Assembly: GCF_001047075.2 (NCBI RefSeq)
Contig: NZ_DF968005.1
Coordinates: 586,368-627,136 of the forward strand
Direction: 5' to 3'
DNA: 40,769 nt
Source of the DNA: Fructobacillus ficulneus
Lineage (GTDB): Bacteria; Bacillota; Bacilli; Lactobacillales; Lactobacillaceae
The notes below the pieces were generated by a model, which was given only the letters and a program-made list of their open reading frames with translations, had not been told where the DNA came from and ran no database searches. Positions 33,205 to 40,769 of the stretch are shown here, piece by piece. The position numbers and the translations under genes were made by a program. Position 1 is the first letter of the stretch. Each line of letters begins with the position of its first letter.

Positions 33205-34224
33205 CTATTTGGGGATAATCGTTACCTGGACGCTCTGGTCCGATATTGTATCGACACCACTAGGCTTTGTAAGGGCCACGGTCTTGGTTACTTTACTCGT
33301 GATATTTGATAAATCCAAGCTAAGTGGAATTGAATCAATGCTATTTAGTGTATCACTGGAACCAGAAATTGTCACTGACCCAGGATTAAAGCTAATCGTG
33401 AAATTATCAAGTGAACCGCTGGTCGCTTGAGACGCTAGACCAACTTTTTTACTCGTTGAACTGCTTGATGAAGAACTGGCAGCTGAAGAAGCTGACGATG
33501 ATGACGAAGATGAGCTACTTGAAGATGAACTATCGACCGTCAATGAAACCTTAGCCGTCTTCTGAGAGAGTGTCACTTGGAGGGGTTGATTGTTCTTGTC
33601 ATATGCCGTTAATTTGGCCGTTTGGCTAACATTGGACTTAGTATTTTTATCTAGGTCCACGTCCGCACCAACGTGGTCAACGGCTGCAACTATATCCTTC
33701 GGTCCAGTCACCGTGACTGTCTTCGTATCCGTGCTAGTATCCGTTACTTCATAGCCGTCAGCAATCTTGCTATTATCATATTGAACCTTGACGTTCTTCT
33801 TGGCTGAATCCTTGACTGCCAGAGTCATCGTCACCGTTTGCGGGTTAGCCGTCGCTGTCAACGATGAGCTAACACCAGTTAAGGCAACCGTCACCGTATG
33901 TTGACCAGAGTACAGGCCACGCAAGTCAGCTACAGCCTGGATCTCGTTGTGGTTTTGTGCCGCCGTTACAAGGGCCGATGTCCCTTGGATATTTACAGCA
34001 ACCGTGCTTCGTCCACCAACAATTACATAATCATCCGAATCATATTGTACCGTTAGTGGCACTGTTAATGTTGCCTTCTTTTCCGGTAACAAAGAGGTCG
34101 TATACTGTGAACTATTCGAACCGGAATAGCTTGGCTTGGTCGACAAAACATAGGCAGCAATCAATAGTGCCAAGAAAAATGAAAAAAGTAAACTAAGTGC
34201 TTTTGATGAACTCAACTTTTTCAT
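33205..34224 (-). CDS. cdaR: CdaA regulator, YbbR-domain protein
   Basis: CdaR is an extracytoplasmic partner of the c-di-AMP cyclase CdaA. An N-terminal membrane anchor (LSLLFSFFLALLIAAYVLS) is followed by about three YbbR repeats (e.g. VPLTVQYDSDDYVIVGG; NVKVQYDNSKIADGYEV). Between the second-to-last and last repeats (about residues 233-260) lies a long, nearly pure serine linker. The start overlaps the cdaA stop as ATGA with GGGGGA upstream, so the two are translated together. Confidence 0.93.
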   Translation of the reverse strand: MKKLSSSKALSLLFSFFLALLIAAYVLSTKPSYSGSNSSQYTTSLLPEKKATLTVPLTVQYDSDDYVIVGGRSTVAVNIQGTSALVTAAQNHNEIQAVADLRGLYSGQHTVTVALTGVSSSLTATANPQTVTMTLAVKDSAKKNVKVQYDNSKIADGYEVTDTSTDTKTVTVTGPKDIVAAVDHVGADVDLDKNTKSNVSQTAKLTAYDKNNQPLQVTLSQKTAKVSLTVDSSSSSSSSSSSSSASSAASSSSSSSTSKKVGLASQATSGSLDNFTISFNPGSVTISGSSDTLNSIDSIPLSLDLSNITSKVTKTVALTKPSGVDTISDQSVQVTIIPK

Positions 34225-35048
34225 AGTTTCTTCCCCCGAATCAAGAAATTAACAATTGGCCATTTCTTGCTATTCTTCTGGGATGTTTCAACCCATTGCT
34301 TTTCAAAGAAATTCAGGTAAGAATCACGGTCCATGTTACGGAGCAAGTCACCCCGTTGGGTGATCGAAATTTCCCCGGTTTCTTCGGAAACGACGACCGT
34401 GACCGCATCAGTTGCTTCAGAAATTCCCACTGCGGCTCGGTGTCGAGTACCCAATTCTTTTGGAATTCGAGTTGAGTCTGACAAAGGCAAGTAAGCAGCC
34501 GCAACAGCGATTTTATCATCATTAATGATGACAGCCCCGTCATGCAGTGGCGTATTTGGAATAAAGATGTTAATAAGTAATTGACCAGTGACAACAGCGT
34601 CAAGGGAAATCCCAGTTTTGATATACTCGTCTAAACTGTCCTTCCCGTTGATGGTGATTAAAGCCCCAATTCGACGCTTAGACATATATTCCAAGGCCAT
34701 ATCGAGCCCCTTAATCAATTCCCGGGCCTGCTCATTATCTAAGTGTCGTCGACGAACGGTTAGTCGACGACCAAGGTTTTCTAAACCACGCCGAATTTCT
34801 TGCTGGAAAATCACAACTAAGGCGATTGGTGCCCATGTAATCAATTGGTCCATCAGCCATGAAACCACGACTAGACCAACGTACCAGGCAACGACCTTGA
34901 TTAAGATAATGGCTCCAACCCCTAAAAGAATTTGGAGAGCCCGCGTCCCTTCCACAAAGGTAATTACCTTGTAAAGTAAGAACCAAATAATTAATACATC
35001 GAGTATGTGGACCAAATTACTACTGGTCATGTACGCCCAAATTTCCAT
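34221..35048 (-). CDS. cdaA: Diadenylate cyclase CdaA
   Basis: CdaA makes cyclic di-AMP, which controls potassium and osmolyte uptake and wall integrity in Firmicutes. Three N-terminal membrane helices (to about residue 95) are followed by a linker and the DAC domain with the catalytic DGA motif (NTPLHDGAVII near 168) and RHR motif (GTRHRAAVG near 203). The length of 275 aa is normal. GAGGAG lies 6 bases before the ATG, and the antiporter gene ends 3 bases upstream. It is in the conserved cdaA-cdaR-glmM order. Confidence 0.97.
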   Translation of the reverse strand: MEIWAYMTSSNLVHILDVLIIWFLLYKVITFVEGTRALQILLGVGAIILIKVVAWYVGLVVVSWLMDQLITWAPIALVVIFQQEIRRGLENLGRRLTVRRRHLDNEQARELIKGLDMALEYMSKRRIGALITINGKDSLDEYIKTGISLDAVVTGQLLINIFIPNTPLHDGAVIINDDKIAVAAAYLPLSDSTRIPKELGTRHRAAVGISEATDAVTVVVSEETGEISITQRGDLLRNMDRDSYLNFFEKQWVETSQKNSKKWPIVNFLIRGKKL

Positions 35049-35051
35049 TTT

Positions 35052-37151
35052 TTACTCCTCATTTCGGCCAACTAAAATCCTAGTTTCCGCATAGTTTATC
35101 ACTTGTCTTAAGTTAATACTAGTTTGTCGAGAAATTCGTTTTTGTTCATAAAGCTGCTGAATAAAATCTCGTTCGGCATTCAAAGCCTTGAGCTCTAATT
35201 CTAATCGCATCCGATCATCTTTCTCTTGTTGATCAAAGGAAGCAACGTGCTTCGTTTTTTCAATTTCAAACCGATAGACAACAATTAAATTATACGCCTC
35301 TTGGCGCAGGACACGCTGCATAACTGTATCCCCAACTTGCAAAGCAACATAATTTGAAATTGCTGCGATTGCGGCCTTTAATAATTCCCGTTTGGCGTAG
35401 GCGTTCTCGTCACGTACTTTTTCAGATTCTTCATCAGACAACCAAATCAAAAAGTTTGCCCGCACCCGACGGTATAACCACTTAATTCGTTTTTTAGAGT
35501 AGAAATCTTGACTAGAACCCAAATCAGCTTCAGCTTGGTTTAAATAACGAACCTGGATAGAATAAGTAATCGGTGTGATTTCTTCATTGACTAACAATTG
35601 ACGCAGACGATCTTTTTGTGCTCGAACCGCTAATTCTTGCAATTCTAGATCTTTTTCGGCCACGAAGTCGCGCTGGTCCTGATCTTCATGCAAAGACCGT
35701 CTTAACTGACGAACCTTCTTCTGTCTTCGGGCAACCAGTTCATGAACAATTCGCCGGTTTTGGTTGGTCTGCATATCCCGTAATTGTTGGATACCAACAC
35801 GTGTTACCCAGAGGCGGGCCTGTTCTTCTGAAAGGTCTGCACGGTGGTCTTCAGGAATATCATCGTCGACCTCCATGGCTCCTTCAGGTCGAGTAAAGTC
35901 ATGCTTGGTGCTTTGCTTAGTCACGATTGGTAACATCACAGCTGCAGCAATCAACGAAAAAATTACAACGACAGCGGCAATGAAAATCACTAGGTCGCGG
36001 CCAATAAAGGCCCCACCCTCTTTGGTTGTCAGAGGGATAGTCAAGACAGCGGCCATAGTCACTGCACCACGAACTCCCGTTAAACCAGAAACAATCGCAG
36101 ACTTGAAGGAAACATTTTGACCATGGTGTCGCCACTTTTGACCAACTTGCGTTCCATAGGCCCATATCACTCGGATAGCAAAGACAATCAACCAAACGAG
36201 CAATCCATATAACAAGGCTTGCCAGTTGGCAATCTGAGTATCTTCTAAAATGTTATGCAAAGCATTAGGCAAGGTTACGCCTAAAAGAACAAAAATTAAG
36301 CCATTTAAGACATAAACCAAAACTTCCCAAGCATGTAAGGAAACAATGGTTGCCTCAGCCGATAATTGTCCCTCATGACGGTCATTCAACAGTTTGGCTG
36401 TTACGCCACCCGTTACCACCGCAATCAAGCCAGAGGCATGTAAGGGGTACTCAGCAATCCAATAAATGATAAAGGGCAACAAGACGGTGACAATGGTATA
36501 AAAGACCACATCCGCCAAGCCAAAGCGTGAAACTGAATCACGAATCCAGATGACAACGGCACCAACAATGATTCCTGTCACAATTCCCGCCAATGTCATC
36601 CAGGCAAAATTAAGTAAGGCATCCGTCACCATAAAAGTTCCCACCACAACGGCTTTAATCGCCGTATTAAAGGAAACCAAACCAGTGGCGTCATTAACCA
36701 AACTTTCACCAGTCACGACGTGTAACAAGTTTTCAGGTAATTTCACTCGTTTAGCAATTGCTTGAACGGCAACCGGGTCAGTTGGTGAAACAACCGCTGC
36801 TAAGGCCAAAGCCACTGGCAGTGGTAATGCCGGCACAAGCCAATAAATGGCAAAGCCACCAACAATGGTTGTTAATAAGACCAGCCAAATCGCATTGGCC
36901 AAAATTGGCACTCGTAACTTCCACAGCTCACGTTTGGGAAACCGCCAAGCATCGTTAAACAGGATTGGAGCAACGAAAAGCATCATGAACCAGTGAGAAT
37001 CAACCTCTATGTATGTCCCGCCTAAGGTGGCGAGTAAAAAACCAATCAAAATTTGGAATAGTGAGATTGGAATAGCGGGGATAAAGTGAGAAATGATACT
37101 CGAAAGGGCAACTCCTATCACTAAAACAATCATCAACTCAATTATATCCAT
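35052..37151 (-). CDS. Na+(K+)/H+ antiporter, CPA1 (NhaP) family
   Basis: The N-terminal 420 residues form about 12 membrane helices with CPA1 signatures: AAVVSPTDPVAVQAI, GESLVNDATGLVSF, and GLTGVRGAVTMAAVL. It should exchange sodium or potassium for protons. The C-terminal 280 residues are cytosolic, charged and helical (QTNQNRRIVHELVARRQKK) and show no RCK/TrkA domain that I can recognise. The ATG lies 3 bases after the murB stop with AGGAG 11 bases upstream. It is embedded directly before cdaA, so cation transport and the c-di-AMP cyclase are made from one message. Confidence 0.93.
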   Translation of the reverse strand: MDIIELMIVLVIGVALSSIISHFIPAIPISLFQILIGFLLATLGGTYIEVDSHWFMMLFVAPILFNDAWRFPKRELWKLRVPILANAIWLVLLTTIVGGFAIYWLVPALPLPVALALAAVVSPTDPVAVQAIAKRVKLPENLLHVVTGESLVNDATGLVSFNTAIKAVVVGTFMVTDALLNFAWMTLAGIVTGIIVGAVVIWIRDSVSRFGLADVVFYTIVTVLLPFIIYWIAEYPLHASGLIAVVTGGVTAKLLNDRHEGQLSAEATIVSLHAWEVLVYVLNGLIFVLLGVTLPNALHNILEDTQIANWQALLYGLLVWLIVFAIRVIWAYGTQVGQKWRHHGQNVSFKSAIVSGLTGVRGAVTMAAVLTIPLTTKEGGAFIGRDLVIFIAAVVVIFSLIAAAVMLPIVTKQSTKHDFTRPEGAMEVDDDIPEDHRADLSEEQARLWVTRVGIQQLRDMQTNQNRRIVHELVARRQKKVRQLRRSLHEDQDQRDFVAEKDLELQELAVRAQKDRLRQLLVNEEITPITYSIQVRYLNQAEADLGSSQDFYSKKRIKWLYRRVRANFLIWLSDEESEKVRDENAYAKRELLKAAIAAISNYVALQVGDTVMQRVLRQEAYNLIVVYRFEIEKTKHVASFDQQEKDDRMRLELELKALNAERDFIQQLYEQKRISRQTSINLRQVINYAETRILVGRNEE

Positions 37152-37154
37152 AAT

Positions 37155-38033
37155 TTATCGGTCTCCTAATATGCGTACCTCGGGCTCCAATTCAACTTGG
37201 TAGGCCTCAAAAACTTTTTCTTGAACTAAATGGATCAAATCTTCGTAGTCATTGCCAGTTCCTTGGGCCAAATTAACCATAAAGCCGGCATGCTTTTTGG
37301 ATACCTCAACGCCACCAACCCGGGTGCCTTGGAGGCCAGCATCCATAATTAACTTACCAGCAAAGTGGCCCGTTGGTCGTTTAAAGACAGAACCATTTGA
37401 TGGCCAAGACAGCGGTTGCTTGTTAGCCCGAGCGTAGTTAATTTCATCCATCTTAGCGCGAATATCGGCTTGGTTACCTTCAGTTAAAGCAAAGGTAACC
37501 TCAACAATTACGCCCCCATTATCCTGGAAAACTGAATGACGATAGGCAAAGGCCAAGTCATCTTGAGCAAAGGTCTGGAGGGTCAAATCGGGCATGACCG
37601 CCTTGACCTCTGTGACGACCATATCAGCCTGGCCACCGTAGGCTCCAGCGTTCATAAAGACCGCCCCTCCAACCGTTCCAGGAATTCCTGCCGACCATTC
37701 TAGACCAGCCAATCCTTTTTCTTGGGCAACTGCAGCTAACCAAATAATATCGCAGCCGGCTTGAGCCGTCAGTTTCAGTCCATCTTGGCGAATGTCTTTT
37801 AAGTCTGTTGTTAAGATGACCAGGCCTCGGAGGCCGCCGGAGCGAACCACTAAGTTTGAGAGCCGACCAAAAATGTGAACTGGTAAGTCTTGGTCTTTGG
37901 CCCAAGCTAACAAATCCGTCAATTCAGTTAAAGTCTGGGGAATTGCTAAATAATCTGCAACCCCACCGGCCTGTGTATAGGCATAGGGAGCAATGGCTTG
38001 CTGTTCTTTGATTTGCAGTGGGGCTTTTTCCAT
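37155..38033 (-). CDS. murB: UDP-N-acetylenolpyruvoylglucosamine reductase
   Basis: MurB reduces the enolpyruvyl group to make UDP-MurNAc for peptidoglycan. The FAD-binding domain shows IFGRLSNLVVRSGG (a variant of the usual G-x-GSN) and SAGIPGTVGGAVFMNAGAYG; the catalytic serine is in PSNGSVFKRP near residue 227 and the catalytic Glu in LEPEVRILG at the end. It is a type IIb-like short MurB of 292 aa. I chose the ATG at 38033 because GGAG lies 6 bases upstream; the in-frame ATG at 38039 touches that site. Confidence 0.96.
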   Translation of the reverse strand: MEKAPLQIKEQQAIAPYAYTQAGGVADYLAIPQTLTELTDLLAWAKDQDLPVHIFGRLSNLVVRSGGLRGLVILTTDLKDIRQDGLKLTAQAGCDIIWLAAVAQEKGLAGLEWSAGIPGTVGGAVFMNAGAYGGQADMVVTEVKAVMPDLTLQTFAQDDLAFAYRHSVFQDNGGVIVEVTFALTEGNQADIRAKMDEINYARANKQPLSWPSNGSVFKRPTGHFAGKLIMDAGLQGTRVGGVEVSKKHAGFMVNLAQGTGNDYEDLIHLVQEKVFEAYQVELEPEVRILGDR

Positions 38034-38062
38034 GGTCATCTCCAATAATTCTTCTACTATCT

Positions 38063-38071
38063 ATCATAACA
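38063..38071 (-). promoter_or_regulatory. Extended -10 promoter of murB operon
   Basis: TGTTATGAT is on the minus strand about 30 bases before the murB start, downstream of the preceding terminator. No clear -35 box is seen. Confidence 0.55.
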
Positions 38072-38095
38072 AATTTTCATAAATGTAATATAAAG

Positions 38096-38158
38096 AAAAA
38101 AGACAACCGTGCCCGACCTCTTCTGAAAAACAGAATTCAGGTCCGCAGTGTTGTCTTA
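38096..38158 (-). terminator. Long stem-loop terminator after the DUF1456 gene
   Basis: AAGACAAC pairs with GTTGTCTT at the base and an inner stem (GACCT...ATTCTG with CAGAAGAGGTC) extends it; the minus strand then runs into T residues. It separates the mutL unit from the murB operon. Confidence 0.85.
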
Positions 38159-38185
38159 TTCATCCCAGCAAATGGGTTAGGAGTC

Positions 38186-38674
38186 TTAGCCGCGGTACTT
38201 TTTACTCATCCCTGCCAACATTTTCCGCAGATAACGGTCACCGGCTGGCCGGTAATTGCGGTGGTCTGGACGGCGAAGAATGGCTGATAATTCACCATTA
38301 GAAATCTTGTCCCCAGCCAATGCTAATAATTCTTGAATATCATCTGACGTGTAAGCCATGGCAATTTTGATTTTCTTAATGGCCACGTTATTAACTAATT
38401 CATGGTTGGTGATATCAAAAGTTGGTGGAACGATTTTGCCGTCCTTGTCTGTCCGTTCACCCCGCTTTTCAATCACTAGGCCATTCAAAAAGGCCTCTAA
38501 ATTCCGAGCTGACAAGTTTTGATTTGGCAGGCTATCATCGTCTTGCTTAGTTAAAATCTTGTCCAATTGGCTTTGAGAAACTTTCAAGCCACCCAAGGCA
38601 AAGATAGCAATAATGTCTTGGTTTGAAAGGTCCAAAGCGTAACGCAGACGGATAATAATATCGTTATAGTTCAT
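38186..38674 (-). CDS. DUF1456 (YehS-like) protein
   Basis: The 162-aa protein has two copies of the DUF1456 repeat: first LRYALDLSNQDIIAIFALGGLKVSQSQL, then IKIAMAYTSDDIQELLALAGDKISNGELSAILRRPDH. The C-terminus is basic (RYLRKMLAGMSKKYRG). Its function is not known. AAAGGA lies 6 bases before the ATG. It follows mutL by 21 bases and is probably co-transcribed. Confidence 0.93.
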   Translation of the reverse strand: MNYNDIIIRLRYALDLSNQDIIAIFALGGLKVSQSQLDKILTKQDDDSLPNQNLSARNLEAFLNGLVIEKRGERTDKDGKIVPPTFDITNHELVNNVAIKKIKIAMAYTSDDIQELLALAGDKISNGELSAILRRPDHRNYRPAGDRYLRKMLAGMSKKYRG

Positions 38675-38695
38675 AAATTTTCCTTTAAATAATGA

Positions 38696-40769
38696 TTAAA
38701 ATGGGTGGGTATCATAGGTCTGCCAAGACTCATGTGAGTCCTGAATGCGCTTAAACATCCGTTCCATTTCAGTTAATGTAAATGAAGTCAGGACTGGCCG
38801 GCCATGCGGACAGTTATAGGGATTTTCGGCCCGGGCTAAGTCATGTAATAACGTCTTGGCTTCTTGGTCAGAAATATGCCAATTAGCCTTAATGGCTCGC
38901 TTACAAGACATCATAATCGCGGTCTTTTCACGAAAGGCGGCCACGGTCAATTGACCATCGTGTAGGACCCAGTCAATCATTTCGGCGATTGTTGCCTCAG
39001 CTTGGTCGACTGGTATCCAGGTTGGGTGCTCATAAACCGCAACCGTGTTCGGTCCAAACTCCTCAACCGTCAAACCAACCTGAGCCAAAACATCGTGATA
39101 GTCGTTAATTTTGAGCATATCGGCCGTTGAATAGGTTAGCGTAATCGGTGCAAGGAGTTGCTGCTGGTTATCACTAACCTCACCTACCGCTTGCCGATAG
39201 TACTCATAATTGAGTCGTTCCTGGGCCGCATGCTGGTCAACCAGGTACAAGTGGTCCTGGTCTTGAGCAAAGAGAAAGGTTCCGTGCATTTGCCCAATAT
39301 AGGTCAAAGTCGGAAAGCCATTTTTCTCAGCTTCCTGGTCAGCCAAATCAAGGTCTTGGTTAACCGGCTTAGCTGGTCTTCCTTCTTTTTCGGCAGGGCT
39401 GGTAGTCGTGGCTGATTCAATACCAACCTCGCTCAAAGCCTGGTCAGCTAGAACATCGTTTGTTACAACAGTTGAGTCACTTTGACTCGGTGTCTCTGTC
39501 TCATCCGACTTCTGATAGCTAGCCATTGGCTCTGCAACCTGGTCAACATTTACTTGGTCCATCTGGTCTTCAAAAACAGCTTGGTATTGTTCGTGGGCAT
39601 AGCGGTCAGCAAAGTCGGCCACTACTCCACTCGTCAACTGGTCTTCAGCTTGGATTTCAACCACATGGTCCGGTTCGTTAGTAATTGCAACCTCTTCAAT
39701 CTTTTTAGGACTAGTTGGCTGCGGCTGGGGTTGCACCTGACTAGTCTCTGCCGAGGTATCGTCTTGGTCATCAACTGACTGACCCAAGTTTTCCAAAGCC
39801 TGGGGTATCAGATTTTCCTGACTCAACCGATCGCGAATTACAGCGGCAATCAAGCTGGTCAACTCCCCCTCTTCACTCAAGCGAATTTCCGCCTTTTGCG
39901 GGTGGACGTTGACATCGACTAGGAGTGGGTCAAGTTCGATATTGATGGCCCCGATAGGAAAACGACCAACCATTAGCTTCGATCCGTAACCACTGGTAAT
40001 AGCATTGGAAACCGAAAAGTTTTTAACAAAGCGGTGGTTCACAATTACGGCGAAGTACGACCGTGATGACCGTGTTTGCTCTGGCAAGGACAAATAGCCG
40101 TTAATTTTGAAGTGTTCTGAAGCTCCCTTAAAATCAACCAACTTCTCGGCAGTCTTACGGTCGTAAACCACGGCTAAGACCTGCTTCAAATCGCCGTTGC
40201 CGGCCGTCTTCAACAAGGATTTCCCGTTGTGAGTCAAAGATAAAGCAATCTGTGGATAGGCTAAGGCCAGGTGATTGAGTGTCTCAACAATCAGTGACAT
40301 TTCCGTCTGTGGCTTTTTAAGGTACTTCAGCCGGGCCGGTGTGTTGTAAAAGAGCGACCGAACCGAAACGGCGGTCCCAAACCGACCAGCGGCTGGCGCT
40401 TCCGAGACGACCTGGCCACCCTGAATTTGGTAAGTCAGACCAGTTTCAGAATCAGCAGCCCGAGTTTGCAAAGTCACATTAGCCACTGAGGCAATTGATG
40501 GCAAGGCTTCACCACGAAAACCCAGGGTCATGATTTTAAAAAGGTCATGACGGTTTTGGATTTTTGAGGTGGCATGGCGGACAAAGGCCAATGGCACATC
40601 TTCGTTAGCAATTCCATCCCCGTTATCAATCACCTTAATCAGGTCCAGACCGCTATTTTCAATGACGACATCCACTTGACTGGCATGGGCATCGATGGCG
40701 TTTTCCACCAATTCTTTGACGACCGATGCCGGTCTTTCAATCACTTCACCAGCCGCAATCTGGTTGGCC
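38696..40769 (-). CDS. mutL: DNA mismatch repair protein MutL (5' end outside the window)
   Basis: MutL links mismatch recognition by MutS to strand incision. The gene is cut at the window edge: the frame reads through to the last base with ANQIAAGEVIERPASVVKELVENAIDA, so only about 10 N-terminal residues are missing. The GHKL ATPase has DNGDGI and GFRGEALPSIASVA. A long low-complexity acidic linker (about residues 330-480, rich in Gln, Asp, Val and Ser) leads to the C-terminal domain with the endonuclease motif DQHAAQERLNYE, SCKRAIKANW, and CPHGRPV. The nuclease motif is intact, as expected for a species without MutH. Confidence 0.96.
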   Translation of the reverse strand, partial: ANQIAAGEVIERPASVVKELVENAIDAHASQVDVVIENSGLDLIKVIDNGDGIANEDVPLAFVRHATSKIQNRHDLFKIMTLGFRGEALPSIASVANVTLQTRAADSETGLTYQIQGGQVVSEAPAAGRFGTAVSVRSLFYNTPARLKYLKKPQTEMSLIVETLNHLALAYPQIALSLTHNGKSLLKTAGNGDLKQVLAVVYDRKTAEKLVDFKGASEHFKINGYLSLPEQTRSSRSYFAVIVNHRFVKNFSVSNAITSGYGSKLMVGRFPIGAINIELDPLLVDVNVHPQKAEIRLSEEGELTSLIAAVIRDRLSQENLIPQALENLGQSVDDQDDTSAETSQVQPQPQPTSPKKIEEVAITNEPDHVVEIQAEDQLTSGVVADFADRYAHEQYQAVFEDQMDQVNVDQVAEPMASYQKSDETETPSQSDSTVVTNDVLADQALSEVGIESATTTSPAEKEGRPAKPVNQDLDLADQEAEKNGFPTLTYIGQMHGTFLFAQDQDHLYLVDQHAAQERLNYEYYRQAVGEVSDNQQQLLAPITLTYSTADMLKINDYHDVLAQVGLTVEEFGPNTVAVYEHPTWIPVDQAEATIAEMIDWVLHDGQLTVAAFREKTAIMMSCKRAIKANWHISDQEAKTLLHDLARAENPYNCPHGRPVLTSFTLTEMERMFKRIQDSHESWQTYDTHPF

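Noticed and set aside
33440-33530. Repeat array or CRISPR-like tract
   Set aside because: The repeating pattern is the serine codon run of cdaR; there are no spacers or palindromic repeats.
1-40769. tRNA, rRNA, prophage, insertion sequence or defence genes
   Set aside because: No cloverleaf-like segments, transposase or integrase proteins, attachment repeats or phage proteins were seen by reading; a dedicated tRNA or mobile element scan was not possible.

Overview
The window looks like a chromosomal, housekeeping stretch from a low-to-moderate GC Gram-positive bacterium of the order Lactobacillales. I infer a member of the Leuconostoc/Fructobacillus/Weissella branch. The evidence is a T-box leuS leader, an IMP dehydrogenase without CBS domains, an RNase J2-type protein, strong GGAGG ribosome sites, and the cdaA-cdaR-glmM and rnc-smc-ftsY-ylxM-ffh clusters. 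The exact genus cannot be fixed from the sequence alone. I saw no phage, insertion sequence, CRISPR array, rRNA or tRNA. Nearly all genes are on the minus strand; the exceptions are 10934-11652 and 18550-20981.

Layout, left to right. 1-900: one unrecognised membrane-anchored or secreted protein. 900-4840: a guanine-riboswitch operon guaB - IMPDH-like pseudoenzyme - guaA for GMP synthesis, with promoter, aptamer, attenuator and final terminator all visible. 4858-10866: a YitT-family membrane protein, a MurJ/SpoVB-type flippase with a long N-terminal tail, and leuS under a T-box leader with a CUC specifier. 10900-11700: a small plus-strand unit with a divergent methyltransferase-like protein and a 43-residue ORF. 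11720-16060: tuf (TTG start), a TPR-like protein and an RNase J2 whose metal ligands are eroded. 16170-17654: the infC-rpmI-rplT operon with an attenuator leader and a probable ATA start for infC. 17679-20981: a DUF1361 membrane protein, then plus-strand rpmF (zinc-free L32), rqcH and mscL. 20985-23250: sortase - ruvA - deoxynucleoside kinase. 23290-31710: rnc-smc-ftsY-ylxM-ffh and a Cof-type phosphatase. 31736-38080: murB - Na+/H+ antiporter - cdaA - cdaR - glmM. 38096-40769: mutL (cut by the window edge) and a DUF1456 protein.

Functional themes are guanine nucleotide supply, translation and its quality control, membrane protein targeting with chromosome packaging, and cell-wall precursor synthesis coupled to c-di-AMP and cation transport. 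No wholly new multi-gene system stands out. The items most worth following are the catalytically stripped IMPDH paralog kept between guaB and guaA, the degenerate RNase J2, the ATA start of infC, and a hairpin that bridges a distant Shine-Dalgarno to the ffh start codon.
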